In this document: positions 7,800-15,526 of the stretch, piece after piece
How positions within the stretch are numbered: position 1 is the first letter of the stretch
Layout of the letters: the number at the start of each line of letters is the position of its first letter
NCBI RefSeq assembly: GCF_014352935.1
Contig: NZ_CP060694.1
Span: forward strand, 186,001 to 250,000
Direction of reading: 5' to 3'
DNA: 64,000 nt
DNA from: Aliarcobacter cryaerophilus
GTDB lineage: Bacteria; Campylobacterota; Campylobacteria; Campylobacterales; Arcobacteraceae
Made by a program: the position numbers and the translations under genes
Notes under the pieces: generated by a model
Told to the model about the DNA's origin: nothing
Databases searched by the model: none
Seen by the model: only the letters and a program-made list of their open reading frames with translations

Positions 7800-8953
7800 A
7801 AAAAATATGCGTTGTAACTGGTACAAGAGCTGAATATGGGCTTCTTTATTGGTTTCTTAAAGAAATTGAATCAGATAAAGAACTTCAACTTCAAGTTATA
7901 GTTACAGGAATGCATCTAAGCCCTGAATTTGGATTAACTTATAAAGAGATAGAAAAAGAGTTTAAAATAAACAAAAAAATTGAGATGCTTTTATCTTCTG
8001 ATACTTCGGTAGGTATTTCAAAATCAATGGGATTAGCACAAATAAGTTTTGCAGAAAGCTATGATGAACTAAAGCCTGATATTGTTATAGTTCTTGGAGA
8101 TAGATATGAGATATTTAGTGCAACAAGTGCAGCTATGATAGCAAGAATTCCTATTGCTCATATTCATGGTGGAGAAAAAACTGAGGGTGCGTTTGATGAA
8201 TCAATAAGACATAGTATTACAAAAATGAGTCATCTTCACTTTACAGCTACAAATGAATACAAAAATAGAGTTATTCAGCTTGGAGAACATCCCTCTAGGG
8301 TTTTTAATGTTGGTGGTATGGGAATTGAAAATATAAAAAGATTCAAACTATTATCCAAAGATGAGTTTGAAAAATTAATAGAGTTTAAACTTAATATTAA
8401 AAATATATTAGTTACTTTTCATCCTGTAACTTTAGAAAATAGCACAGCAAAAGAACAATTCCAACAACTACTAGATGCAATTGATGAACTAGAAGATACA
8501 AATATAATTTTTACAAAAGCAAATAGCGATACAGATGGAAGAGTTATAAATCAAATGATTGATGAGTATGTAACTAAAAATTTTCAGAAATCAGTACAAT
8601 TTACTTCTTTAGGGCAATTGAGATATTTAAGTGCTTTACAATATGTTGATGCAGTTGTAGGAAATAGTTCAAGTGGTTTAGCAGAAGCACCAAGTTTTAG
8701 AATAGGGACTATAAATATTGGAGATAGACAAAAAGGAAGAATTAAAGCCTCTAGCGTGATTGATTGTGAGCCAAATAAAGACTCTATTTTAAAATCTTTT
8801 GAAAAACTATATTCAAAAGAGTTTCAAAATAGTTTGATAAATGTTAAAAATCCATATGGTGATGGATGTGCAAGTAAAAAAATAGTTGAAATTTTAAAAA
8901 ATGTAGATTTAAAAAATATACTTAAAAAATCTTTTTATGATTTAAGGGGCTAA
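7796..8953 (+). CDS. legG: Hydrolysing nucleotide-sugar 2-epimerase, LegG
   Basis: LegG removes the nucleotide (GDP in the Campylobacter pathway) and inverts C2 of N,N'-diacetylbacillosamine, releasing the mannose-configured sugar used by LegI. The 385-residue protein has the UDP-GlcNAc 2-epimerase/NeuC fold: VVTGTRAEYG at the N terminus, VLGDRYE (about residue 97), HIHGGEKTEGAFDESIRH (about 121-138) and VGNSSSGLAEAP (about 290) for the nucleotide site. The length is usual for the hydrolysing subgroup. The ATG overlaps the legI stop. Only four bases overlap on the left and one base separates it from ptmE on the right, so it is firmly in the operon. Confidence 0.93.
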   Translation: MKKICVVTGTRAEYGLLYWFLKEIESDKELQLQVIVTGMHLSPEFGLTYKEIEKEFKINKKIEMLLSSDTSVGISKSMGLAQISFAESYDELKPDIVIVLGDRYEIFSATSAAMIARIPIAHIHGGEKTEGAFDESIRHSITKMSHLHFTATNEYKNRVIQLGEHPSRVFNVGGMGIENIKRFKLLSKDEFEKLIEFKLNIKNILVTFHPVTLENSTAKEQFQQLLDAIDELEDTNIIFTKANSDTDGRVINQMIDEYVTKNFQKSVQFTSLGQLRYLSALQYVDAVVGNSSSGLAEAPSFRIGTINIGDRQKGRIKASSVIDCEPNKDSILKSFEKLYSKEFQNSLINVKNPYGDGCASKKIVEILKNVDLKNILKKSFYDLRG

Positions 8954-8954
8954 A

Positions 8955-10007
8955 ATGAAAAACATAGAAAATATAAAATTAAGAGAAAATTCAACAATAA
9001 AAGAGGCATTACAAATAATAAATCAAGGAGCTATTCAAATAGCTTTAGTAGTAGATGATAAGGATAGATTACTAGGAACTCTAACAGATGGTGACATAAG
9101 AAGAGGACTTTTAAAAAATTATACTTTAAATGATAGTATAAATGATTTATATTTTAAAAAGCCTATTACATCTTTAAATAGTGAGTCAAAAGAAAAGATA
9201 ATACAAAAAGCTATAAAAAATCAGATTTATCAAATTCCAATTGTAGATGAAAATAATATTTTAGTTGATATAGTTAATTTAGCAACTTTACTTAAAACTA
9301 CAAATAAACGAAATAGAGTGATTTTAATGGCTGGAGGACTAGGAACAAGATTAAGACCTCTTACAGAAGATACTCCAAAGCCTATGTTAAAAGTCGGGAA
9401 TAAGCCTATTTTAGAAACAATTATTAAAAATTTTGCAAGTCATGGATTTGTAAATATTACTATTAGTTTAAACTACAAAGGCGATATTATAAAAGATTAT
9501 TTCAAAGATGGAAGTGATTTTGGAGTAAATATAGATTATATTGAAGAGAATAGTAAATTGGGAACAGCTGGAGCTTTGAGCCTTCTAAAAGATAAACCAA
9601 ATGAACCTTTTTTTGTAATGAATGGAGATTTGTTGACAGATGTAAATTTTTCAAATTTATTAGATTTTCACTCTTTCGCAAATGCAAATGCTACTATGTG
9701 TGTACGAGAGTATGAATATCAAATTCCTTATGGAGTAGTAGAAACAGTTGATGATAAGATAACTTCAATTATAGAAAAACCTGTAAAAAAGTTTTTTGTA
9801 AATGCAGGAATTTATGTTTTATCTCCAAATATTTTTGAATTTATTCCAAGCAATGAGTTTTTTGATATGCCAACACTTTTTAATATTTTAATAGAAAAAG
9901 AAAAAAAAATTTTATCTTTTCCTATTCATGAATATTGGCTTGATATTGGTCGAATTGGTGATTTTGAACAAGCTCAAAGTGAATATTTTAGGATATTTAA
10001 TGAATAA
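8955..10007 (+). CDS. ptmE: CBS-domain nucleotidyltransferase, PtmE-like guanylyltransferase
   Basis: This 350-residue protein has two CBS domains (about residues 1-115, with LLGTLTDGDIRRGLL) fused to a sugar-phosphate nucleotidyltransferase domain (about 120-345) that begins ILMAGGLGTRLRPLTEDTPKPM. The same architecture occurs in C. jejuni PtmE (Cj1329), which makes GDP-glucosamine to feed the GDP-linked legionaminic pathway. FFVMNGDLLTDVNF carries the metal-binding Asp. AAGGGG at 8944-8949 gives a good ribosome site for the ATG. The CBS pair suggests nucleotide-dependent regulation of the enzyme. GDP rather than UDP or dTDP specificity is inferred from gene order, not from a residue I can identify. 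Confidence 0.88.
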   Translation: MKNIENIKLRENSTIKEALQIINQGAIQIALVVDDKDRLLGTLTDGDIRRGLLKNYTLNDSINDLYFKKPITSLNSESKEKIIQKAIKNQIYQIPIVDENNILVDIVNLATLLKTTNKRNRVILMAGGLGTRLRPLTEDTPKPMLKVGNKPILETIIKNFASHGFVNITISLNYKGDIIKDYFKDGSDFGVNIDYIEENSKLGTAGALSLLKDKPNEPFFVMNGDLLTDVNFSNLLDFHSFANANATMCVREYEYQIPYGVVETVDDKITSIIEKPVKKFFVNAGIYVLSPNIFEFIPSNEFFDMPTLFNILIEKEKKILSFPIHEYWLDIGRIGDFEQAQSEYFRIFNE

Positions 10008-10680
10008 AACATTTTTAGCAATAATTCCTGCTCGTGGTGGAAGCAAGAGACTTCCAAGAAAAAATATATTAGATTTGTGTGGAAAACCTTTAATATCTTG
10101 GAGTATTGAAGCTGCATTAAAAAGTAAATATATTTCTAAAGTAGTTGTAAGCAGTGATGATGAAGAGATTTTAAATATTTCATCAAATTTTGGAGCAGAT
10201 ATAATAAAAAGACCATATGAATTAGCAAATGATACAGCTACAACCATTGATGCTATAAAACATACTATTGATAATTTTGAAAATTATGATTATATAGTTT
10301 TACTTCAACCTACAAGCCCACTTCGAAATGTAAAACATATAGATGAAGCAATAGAACTTTTAGAAGAAAAACAAGCAGATGCAATAGTAAGTGTTTGTGA
10401 AATGGATCATAGTCCACTTTGGAGTAATACTTTGCCAAAAGATGGAAATATGAATAATTTTTTAAGAGACGAAGTTTTAAATAAACGAAGTCAAGATTTA
10501 GAAAAGTATTATAGAGTTAATGGTGCTGTATATATATGCAAAACTGATAAACTTCTTGAAAATAAAAGCTTTTTTCTAAAAGATAATATATTTGCATATA
10601 TTATGGATAGAAAAAGCTCTATTGATATAGATGAAGAGATAGATTTTCTTTTTGCACAAAGAGTTATAGAATTAATTTAA
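10000..10680 (+). CDS. legF: CMP-legionaminic acid synthetase
   Basis: LegF (PtmB in Campylobacter) activates legionaminic acid with CTP, giving CMP-legionaminic acid, the donor used on flagellin. The 226-residue protein has the NeuA-family motifs AIIPARGGSKRLPRKN (residues 6-21), LQPTSPLR (about 100) and YRVNGAVYI (about 185). The start is the ATG at 10000, which overlaps the ptmE stop by 8 bases; a longer frame opening at 9928 lies inside ptmE and is rejected. It is the last gene of the leg operon and meets the convergent glycosyltransferase with a 9-base overlap. PseF (CMP-pseudaminate) is a close homologue; the neighbours favour LegF. Confidence 0.92.
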   Translation: MNKTFLAIIPARGGSKRLPRKNILDLCGKPLISWSIEAALKSKYISKVVVSSDDEEILNISSNFGADIIKRPYELANDTATTIDAIKHTIDNFENYDYIVLLQPTSPLRNVKHIDEAIELLEEKQADAIVSVCEMDHSPLWSNTLPKDGNMNNFLRDEVLNKRSQDLEKYYRVNGAVYICKTDKLLENKSFFLKDNIFAYIMDRKSSIDIDEEIDFLFAQRVIELI

Positions 10681-11715
10681 TAATCTTTCTTTATGCTCCT
10701 GATAAATTTTAATTAGATAATCTGTAACAATTGCTTGATTTGAACCTATATAAGGGTGTTCTACAACTGAAGAGCTTATTAGATAAAAAAATGATTCCAT
10801 TAATAATGTTTTTTCCATATAGTTGCTCGTATAATTATTTATATTTGCTTCAAAGATTAAAAAGAAATATTTATATACTAATTTAAAAAATAAATTTATA
10901 AATAAATTTATTTTTTCTCCATCTGTTTTTAATCCAACCAATTCTACGGATTGTTGAATAGCATCTCTGAAAGCTAAAAATTGTTTTGTTCGCTCAGGAT
11001 ACCCATATAAGCCAATATGAGCCGATGAAATTTTAGAAGTCCCATTTTCTATTAAAGTTTGTTCTGCATGCCGTTCAATAACTGCAACTTTTGAAGTAAG
11101 TATTATGTCAAATATTGAAGCAACTAATAAATCAAAATACAAATGTGGATATGACTGATGAGAATTAATATGTCTATCTAAAATATTTAGTAAATCAGTC
11201 TTTTTAATAAGTTCTAAATTATATATTATTCCTGAGATATAATTTCCAAAAAAACTAAATCCATTTAATGCAGAAACACCAGCCATAAAATATTCATTAG
11301 GATAAATATAACTATTACCAGGCGTTATTAAATCTTTATGTGGTTCAATAGATGTTCTGCATGCAGCAACATTATTATAATTTTTTAAATCATTTAATAT
11401 ATCATCTAATCCATCAATATTAACAAAATCTTCATCACTTAAAATCATTATATATTTTGAATGATTAAAATCAAAACAAGCTCTAAAATTACCATGAACT
11501 TGAAGATTTGTTTTATGTCTTTTATAGAATAATTGACTATTTTCTTTTGATAAATCCTCAATTCTTTTATACTCTTTGACCCCTAAATTTGAACCATTAT
11601 TTAAAACTAATACACAGAAGTTTTTTTTAATATTTTTTAAAATATTTTCCACATTCTCAAGTGCACGCTTACCCCTATTGTATGTTATTATACATATCGC
11701 TATATCAAAATACAT
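10672..11715 (-). CDS. Glycosyltransferase family 2-like protein
   Basis: This 347-residue protein opens with a GT-A type beta strand (FDIAICIITYNRGKRALENV) and has LVLNNGS and an acidic ILSDEDFVN near residue 95 that fits the metal/nucleotide-sugar DxD-type site of GT2 enzymes. The second half is helical, Phe/Tyr rich, and not recognised. It is the only gene on the minus strand inside the island. It is tail to tail with legF and divergent from the CDP-glucose cytidylyltransferase gene, so it has its own promoter. GGAG (11721-11724) is its ribosome site. A role in extending or decorating the flagellin glycan, perhaps with the CDP-sugar made next door, is an inference. Confidence 0.83.
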   Translation of the reverse strand: MYFDIAICIITYNRGKRALENVENILKNIKKNFCVLVLNNGSNLGVKEYKRIEDLSKENSQLFYKRHKTNLQVHGNFRACFDFNHSKYIMILSDEDFVNIDGLDDILNDLKNYNNVAACRTSIEPHKDLITPGNSYIYPNEYFMAGVSALNGFSFFGNYISGIIYNLELIKKTDLLNILDRHINSHQSYPHLYFDLLVASIFDIILTSKVAVIERHAEQTLIENGTSKISSAHIGLYGYPERTKQFLAFRDAIQQSVELVGLKTDGEKINLFINLFFKLVYKYFFLIFEANINNYTSNYMEKTLLMESFFYLISSSVVEHPYIGSNQAIVTDYLIKIYQEHKERLLN

Positions 11716-11782
11716 AAAAACTCCTATTTAATATAATTATATTATAATTGAAAGACTATAAATCTTAGGTAAAAGGATTTCT
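11716..11782. promoter_or_regulatory. A+T-rich divergent promoter gap
   Basis: The 67-base gap between the divergent glycosyltransferase and rfbF contains two plus-strand TATAAT boxes (11732-11737 and 11743-11748), and ATTATA at 11741-11746 reads as TATAAT on the minus strand. No -35 box is obvious, as is usual in this phylum. AAAGGA just before the rfbF ATG is its ribosome site. Confidence 0.45.
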
Positions 11783-12550
11783 ATGAAAGTACTATTGCTA
11801 GCAGGAGGTTATGGAACAAGACTATCTGAAGAGACAGATATTCGACCAAAACCAATGATAGAGATTGGTGGAAAACCGATTCTTTGGCATATTATGAAAA
11901 TATACAGCCATTATGGTTTTAATGATTTTGTGATTTTATTGGGCTACAAAGGTTATTATATTAAAGAGTATTTTGCAAACTATTATTTACATCAAAGTGA
12001 TGTGACTTTCGATATGACTACAGGAAAAATGTGTGTACATAACAACACAAGTGAACCATGGAAAGTTACACTTCTTGATACAGGACTTGATAGTATGACG
12101 GGTGGAAGAATTCGAAGAGCAAAAGAGTTTATAGGAAATGAACCTTTTATGCTTACTTATGGTGATGGAGTAAGTGATGTAAATATTAAAGAACTTGTAG
12201 AATTTCATAAATTAAATAAAACAAAATCTACAATTACAGCTATTCAACCAGCTGGTAGATTTGGAGCATTAGATATAAACTCAAACTTAGTAAATCAATT
12301 TGTAGAAAAACCAGCTGGTGATGGAAATTGGATAAATGGTGGTTTTATGATATGTGAACCAGAAATATTAGATTTAATAGAATCAGATGAAACAGTATTC
12401 GAGCAATACCCTCTTCAAACTTTAGCAAAAACTGGACAACTTAGTGCTTACAAGCACAATGGATTTTGGCAATGTATGGATACCTTAAGAGATAAGATAT
12501 ATTTGAATGATTTATGGGAAAAAAATAAAGCACCTTGGAAAGTTTGGTAA
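11783..12550 (+). CDS. rfbF: Glucose-1-phosphate cytidylyltransferase
   Basis: RfbF (also DdhA) joins CTP and glucose-1-phosphate into CDP-glucose. The 255-residue protein opens with LLAGGYGTRLSEETDIRPKPM, whose SEET variant after the GTR loop is typical of the CDP-glucose enzyme rather than the dTDP or UDP ones. GKPILWHIMKIYSHYG, TGLDSMTGGRI and LTYGDGVSDV also fit, and the length is that of the family. It is followed by the CDP-glucose 4,6-dehydratase with a one-base stop/start overlap, the classic rfbF-rfbG pair of CDP-dideoxyhexose pathways. This confirms a second nucleotide-sugar branch beside legionaminic acid. Confidence 0.95.
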   Translation: MKVLLLAGGYGTRLSEETDIRPKPMIEIGGKPILWHIMKIYSHYGFNDFVILLGYKGYYIKEYFANYYLHQSDVTFDMTTGKMCVHNNTSEPWKVTLLDTGLDSMTGGRIRRAKEFIGNEPFMLTYGDGVSDVNIKELVEFHKLNKTKSTITAIQPAGRFGALDINSNLVNQFVEKPAGDGNWINGGFMICEPEILDLIESDETVFEQYPLQTLAKTGQLSAYKHNGFWQCMDTLRDKIYLNDLWEKNKAPWKVW

Positions 12551-13644
12551 TGCAAAGTTTATTTTCTGGAATCTATAAAGATAAAACTGTACTTGTTACA
12601 GGACATACTGGATTTAAAGGTTCTTGGTTATGTTTTTGGTTAAAACAAATGGGTGCAAAAGTTGTAGGGTATTCACTTGAAGCTCCTACAAATCCAAATC
12701 ATTTTGAGCTTTTAAATCTTGATATAACTTCAATTAAAGGAAATATAAAAGACCTTGAACATTTAAATACAGTATTTCAAACTTATAAACCTGATATTGT
12801 TTTTCATCTTGCTGCTCAAGCTTTGGTAAAATACTCTTATGAAAATCCAATTGAAACTTATGAAACAAATGTAATGGGTACTTTGAAAGTTTTTGAAGCT
12901 AGCAGAATTAATAATGTCAAAGCAATAGTAAATATTACAAGTGATAAAGCCTATGAAAACAGAGAATGGATTTGGGGGTATAGAGAAAATGACCCAATGG
13001 GTGGATATGATCCTTATAGTTCATCTAAAGGTTGTGCTGATATTTTGACAAACTCTTATCGAAACTCTTTTTTTAATATAAAAGATTACAAAAAAACTCA
13101 CAATACTTTAATTGCAACTTGTAGAGCTGGAAATGTAATAGGTGGTGGTGATTGGGCAAAGGATAGACTTATTAGTGATATTATGATTTCAGTTTCAATT
13201 GGTAAAAAAGTAAGTATAAGAAATCCAAAAGCAACAAGACCTTGGCAACATGTACTTGAACCATTAAGTGGATATTTACAAATAGGACAAAAGCTACTTG
13301 AAGAAAAAGTAGAGTTTGCAGAAGCTTGGAATTTTGGTCCATCAGATGAAGGAAGTATTACAGTTGAGGAAGTTGTACAGAATGTAAAAAAACATTGGGA
13401 TAAAATAGATTATGAAATAAATCAAGCTCCAAATCAGCTACATGAAGCAAATTTATTAAAACTTGATTGTACTAAAGCAAATACTATTTTAAAATGGAAA
13501 GATGTTTGGGATAGTGAGACAACATTTGAAAAAACTGTTAAATGGTACAAAGCTTATTATGAAAATAATAAAGTTTTAACTTCAGAAGATTTAGAGAATT
13601 ATATCAAAGAGGCAGTAGGTAAAAATATAGTATGGACAAATTGA
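12550..13644 (+). CDS. rfbG: CDP-glucose 4,6-dehydratase
   Basis: RfbG (DdhB) converts CDP-glucose to CDP-4-keto-6-deoxyglucose. The 364-residue SDR has the cofactor motif VTGHTGFKGSWL (about residues 17-28) and the catalytic Tyr/Lys in DPYSSSKGCADIL (about 155-167), with STD replaced by NITSDKAYEN as expected for this subfamily. I took the ATG at 12550 because it overlaps the rfbF TAA by one base (TAATG); the frame extends upstream to 12535 only inside rfbF. The gene overlaps the following SDR by 13 bases. No ddhC-type dehydrase or RfbH is seen, so a 3,6-dideoxy sugar is not supported. Confidence 0.94.
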   Translation: MQSLFSGIYKDKTVLVTGHTGFKGSWLCFWLKQMGAKVVGYSLEAPTNPNHFELLNLDITSIKGNIKDLEHLNTVFQTYKPDIVFHLAAQALVKYSYENPIETYETNVMGTLKVFEASRINNVKAIVNITSDKAYENREWIWGYRENDPMGGYDPYSSSKGCADILTNSYRNSFFNIKDYKKTHNTLIATCRAGNVIGGGDWAKDRLISDIMISVSIGKKVSIRNPKATRPWQHVLEPLSGYLQIGQKLLEEKVEFAEAWNFGPSDEGSITVEEVVQNVKKHWDKIDYEINQAPNQLHEANLLKLDCTKANTILKWKDVWDSETTFEKTVKWYKAYYENNKVLTSEDLENYIKEAVGKNIVWTN

Positions 13645-14453
13645 ATATTCTAATTATAGGTACAAATTCTATAATATCAAATAAACTCGTAGCTAGTTTA
13701 GGATTGGAAAACAACATGCATATTTTTTTAAAAAAACATACCATAGATTATGTGTATGATTTAAATTTTAATTATTATCCTATAGAATCACTCGATATTG
13801 ATATTGTACTTCATTTAAGTACTTTAAAAAAAGGATCTAATAGTCAAATTTATGAGGCTAATATAGTTTATCCATTAAAATTGATAGAAAAATTAAATAG
13901 TAATTTTATTTTTATAAATATTGATACTACTTCATATGAGTATAGAGATAATCCTTATTCTCACTCAAAAAAAGTTTTTAAAGAATTATTAAAAATCAGT
14001 CAATATAAATTTATAAATTTAAGAATAGAACATATATATGGGTACTATCCTTCTTATAATCTAACATCTTTTCTTATAGAGAATATGCTTAAGAATAATC
14101 ATATAGATTTATCAAATGGTGAACAAATTAGAAATTTTTTATATATAGATGATTTAATTTCGGCTATTATAATATGTATAAAAAATATTAAACAACTTGA
14201 ATATAATTCAAATATTGATATTACTTCAAATGATAATTTGAGCATCAAAGAATTAGCAAATTTGATAAAGGTATTAACTAATTCAAAAAGTGATTTAAAT
14301 TTTGATAAATTATCTATAGATAAAAGAGAATTTCGAATGGTCGATTTTGATAATATAAAAATAAAAAGATTAGGTTGGAAACAGAAAAATAGTTTGATTA
14401 CAGGAATAAAAAATGAAATACAGGAAATAAAAAATGAAATATCCAAAAGATAA
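13632..14453 (+). CDS. NAD-dependent epimerase/dehydratase (SDR), divergent
   Basis: This 273-residue extended SDR has a degenerate N-terminal dinucleotide motif (NILIIGTNSIISNKLV, with the usual Gly-x-x-Gly pattern reduced), a Ser/Thr region near residue 105, and a catalytic YSHSK (Tyr and Lys four apart) about residue 114. LRIEHIYGY and RNFLYIDDL follow as in sugar epimerases. It overlaps rfbG by 13 bases and the FkbM gene by 20. It probably reduces or epimerises CDP-4-keto-6-deoxyglucose to a CDP-6-deoxyhexose. The product cannot be named from sequence, and reduced motif quality leaves open loss of cofactor use. Its C-terminal codons lie in a duplicated 20-base segment (14401-14441). Confidence 0.82.
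   Translation: MDKLNILIIGTNSIISNKLVASLGLENNMHIFLKKHTIDYVYDLNFNYYPIESLDIDIVLHLSTLKKGSNSQIYEANIVYPLKLIEKLNSNFIFINIDTTSYEYRDNPYSHSKKVFKELLKISQYKFINLRIEHIYGYYPSYNLTSFLIENMLKNNHIDLSNGEQIRNFLYIDDLISAIIICIKNIKQLEYNSNIDITSNDNLSIKELANLIKVLTNSKSDLNFDKLSIDKREFRMVDFDNIKIKRLGWKQKNSLITGIKNEIQEIKNEISKR
14401..14441 (+). repeat. Tandem duplication of a ribosome-site/start module
   Basis: A 20-base unit (14401-14420: AGGA, A run, ATGAAATA) is repeated almost exactly as 14421-14441 with one extra A. The second copy supplies the ribosome site and ATG (14434) of the FkbM gene. The first copy supplies an ATG at 14413 that opens a five-codon frame (Met-Lys-Tyr-Arg-Lys, stop 14428-14430). The real protein starts Met-Lys-Tyr-Pro-Lys, so the two starts are copies of each other. 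Both lie inside the 3' end of the SDR gene. Confidence 0.8.
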
Positions 14454-15516
14454 ATATATTTTAAATATAAATGATTTAAGTAAATTAAAAGAAGTATATA
14501 TTTACGGAACAGGGATTAGCTCTCAAAAGTTAAAAGAATTAATTAAAAGAAATAGTATAGATATAAAAATATTAGGGTTTGTAGATTCTTATAAAAAGAC
14601 AACAATTATAGATAATCTAAAAATTTATAATATTAAAGATTTTAAACATTTTGATAAGACAATTATAATTTGCACTTATTACGAAGAGTGGATTGATGAA
14701 ATTGTAAATTTATTGAGTAAGAATGGATTTAATAATTATTTTATAAATATGATTATATTGGATAGTGAATATATTTTAACAAAAGATAATTATTATTTAT
14801 TTAATGAAAAAATAGAGTATATAAAAAAAGTATTTTCAAATGATATTGATAAGAGAACATGGAGTTCAGTTATTGATGCTCTTAAAAATAATATAAATAA
14901 CCTTCCTCTTTTTGAGAATTACTATTTATACGGTAATCAGCAATATTTGGATTGTATTGATATAAATGAAGATGATATTGTTATTGAAGGAGGCGTATTT
15001 GATGGAATAACTTCTTTAAAAATTGCTGAATATCTAAATTCTGGTAAGTTATATGCTTTTGATCCACTAATAGATAATGAAAAAAATGAATTGTTCACTA
15101 ATAAAAAAATAACTATAATAAAAGAAGCATTATGGAATAATACTAAAGATTTGTATTTTGTAAATTGTGGTGCAGGCTCTTATGTATCTGAAAATTATAC
15201 TAATATTCCATCTTCACAAAAATATATTAAAATAAAATCTCAGACAGTAGATAACTTTATAAAGGATAATGAATTTACTAAATTTGATTTTCTTAAATTA
15301 GATGTTGAAGGTGCAGAATTGAATGTTTTATATGGGGCAATAGAGTCTATTAAAAAATATAGACCGAAGCTTGCAATATCGATTTATCATTCATTAAATG
15401 ACTTCTTTGATATACCATATTACTTGATGAATGAATTACAAGATTATGATTTTAAAATAAGATTATACTCTGGAGCATTAATGGATACAGTACTATATGC
15501 AATTCCAAGAGATTGA
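14434..15516 (+). CDS. FkbM-family methyltransferase with N-terminal sugar/Rossmann domain
   Basis: This 360-residue protein appears to have two domains. The N-terminal 115 residues (VYIYGTGISSQKLKELI, ILGFVDSYKK, IIICTYYEEW) resemble the nucleotide-binding half found at the front of many polysaccharide-island FkbM proteins. The C-terminal domain (about 175-355) is a SAM-dependent FkbM methyltransferase: DDIVIEGGVFDGITSLKIA as the SAM loop, LYAFDPL, and FDFLKLDVEGAELNVLYGA with the DVEG signature. It would O-methylate a sugar, most likely the CDP-derived deoxyhexose of the same operon, since it overlaps the SDR by 20 bases. The substrate is inferred. AGGAAA at about 14422-14427 is its ribosome site. 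Confidence 0.87.
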   Translation: MKYPKDKYILNINDLSKLKEVYIYGTGISSQKLKELIKRNSIDIKILGFVDSYKKTTIIDNLKIYNIKDFKHFDKTIIICTYYEEWIDEIVNLLSKNGFNNYFINMIILDSEYILTKDNYYLFNEKIEYIKKVFSNDIDKRTWSSVIDALKNNINNLPLFENYYLYGNQQYLDCIDINEDDIVIEGGVFDGITSLKIAEYLNSGKLYAFDPLIDNEKNELFTNKKITIIKEALWNNTKDLYFVNCGAGSYVSENYTNIPSSQKYIKIKSQTVDNFIKDNEFTKFDFLKLDVEGAELNVLYGAIESIKKYRPKLAISIYHSLNDFFDIPYYLMNELQDYDFKIRLYSGALMDTVLYAIPRD

Positions 15517-15526
15517 AAGGAAAAAT

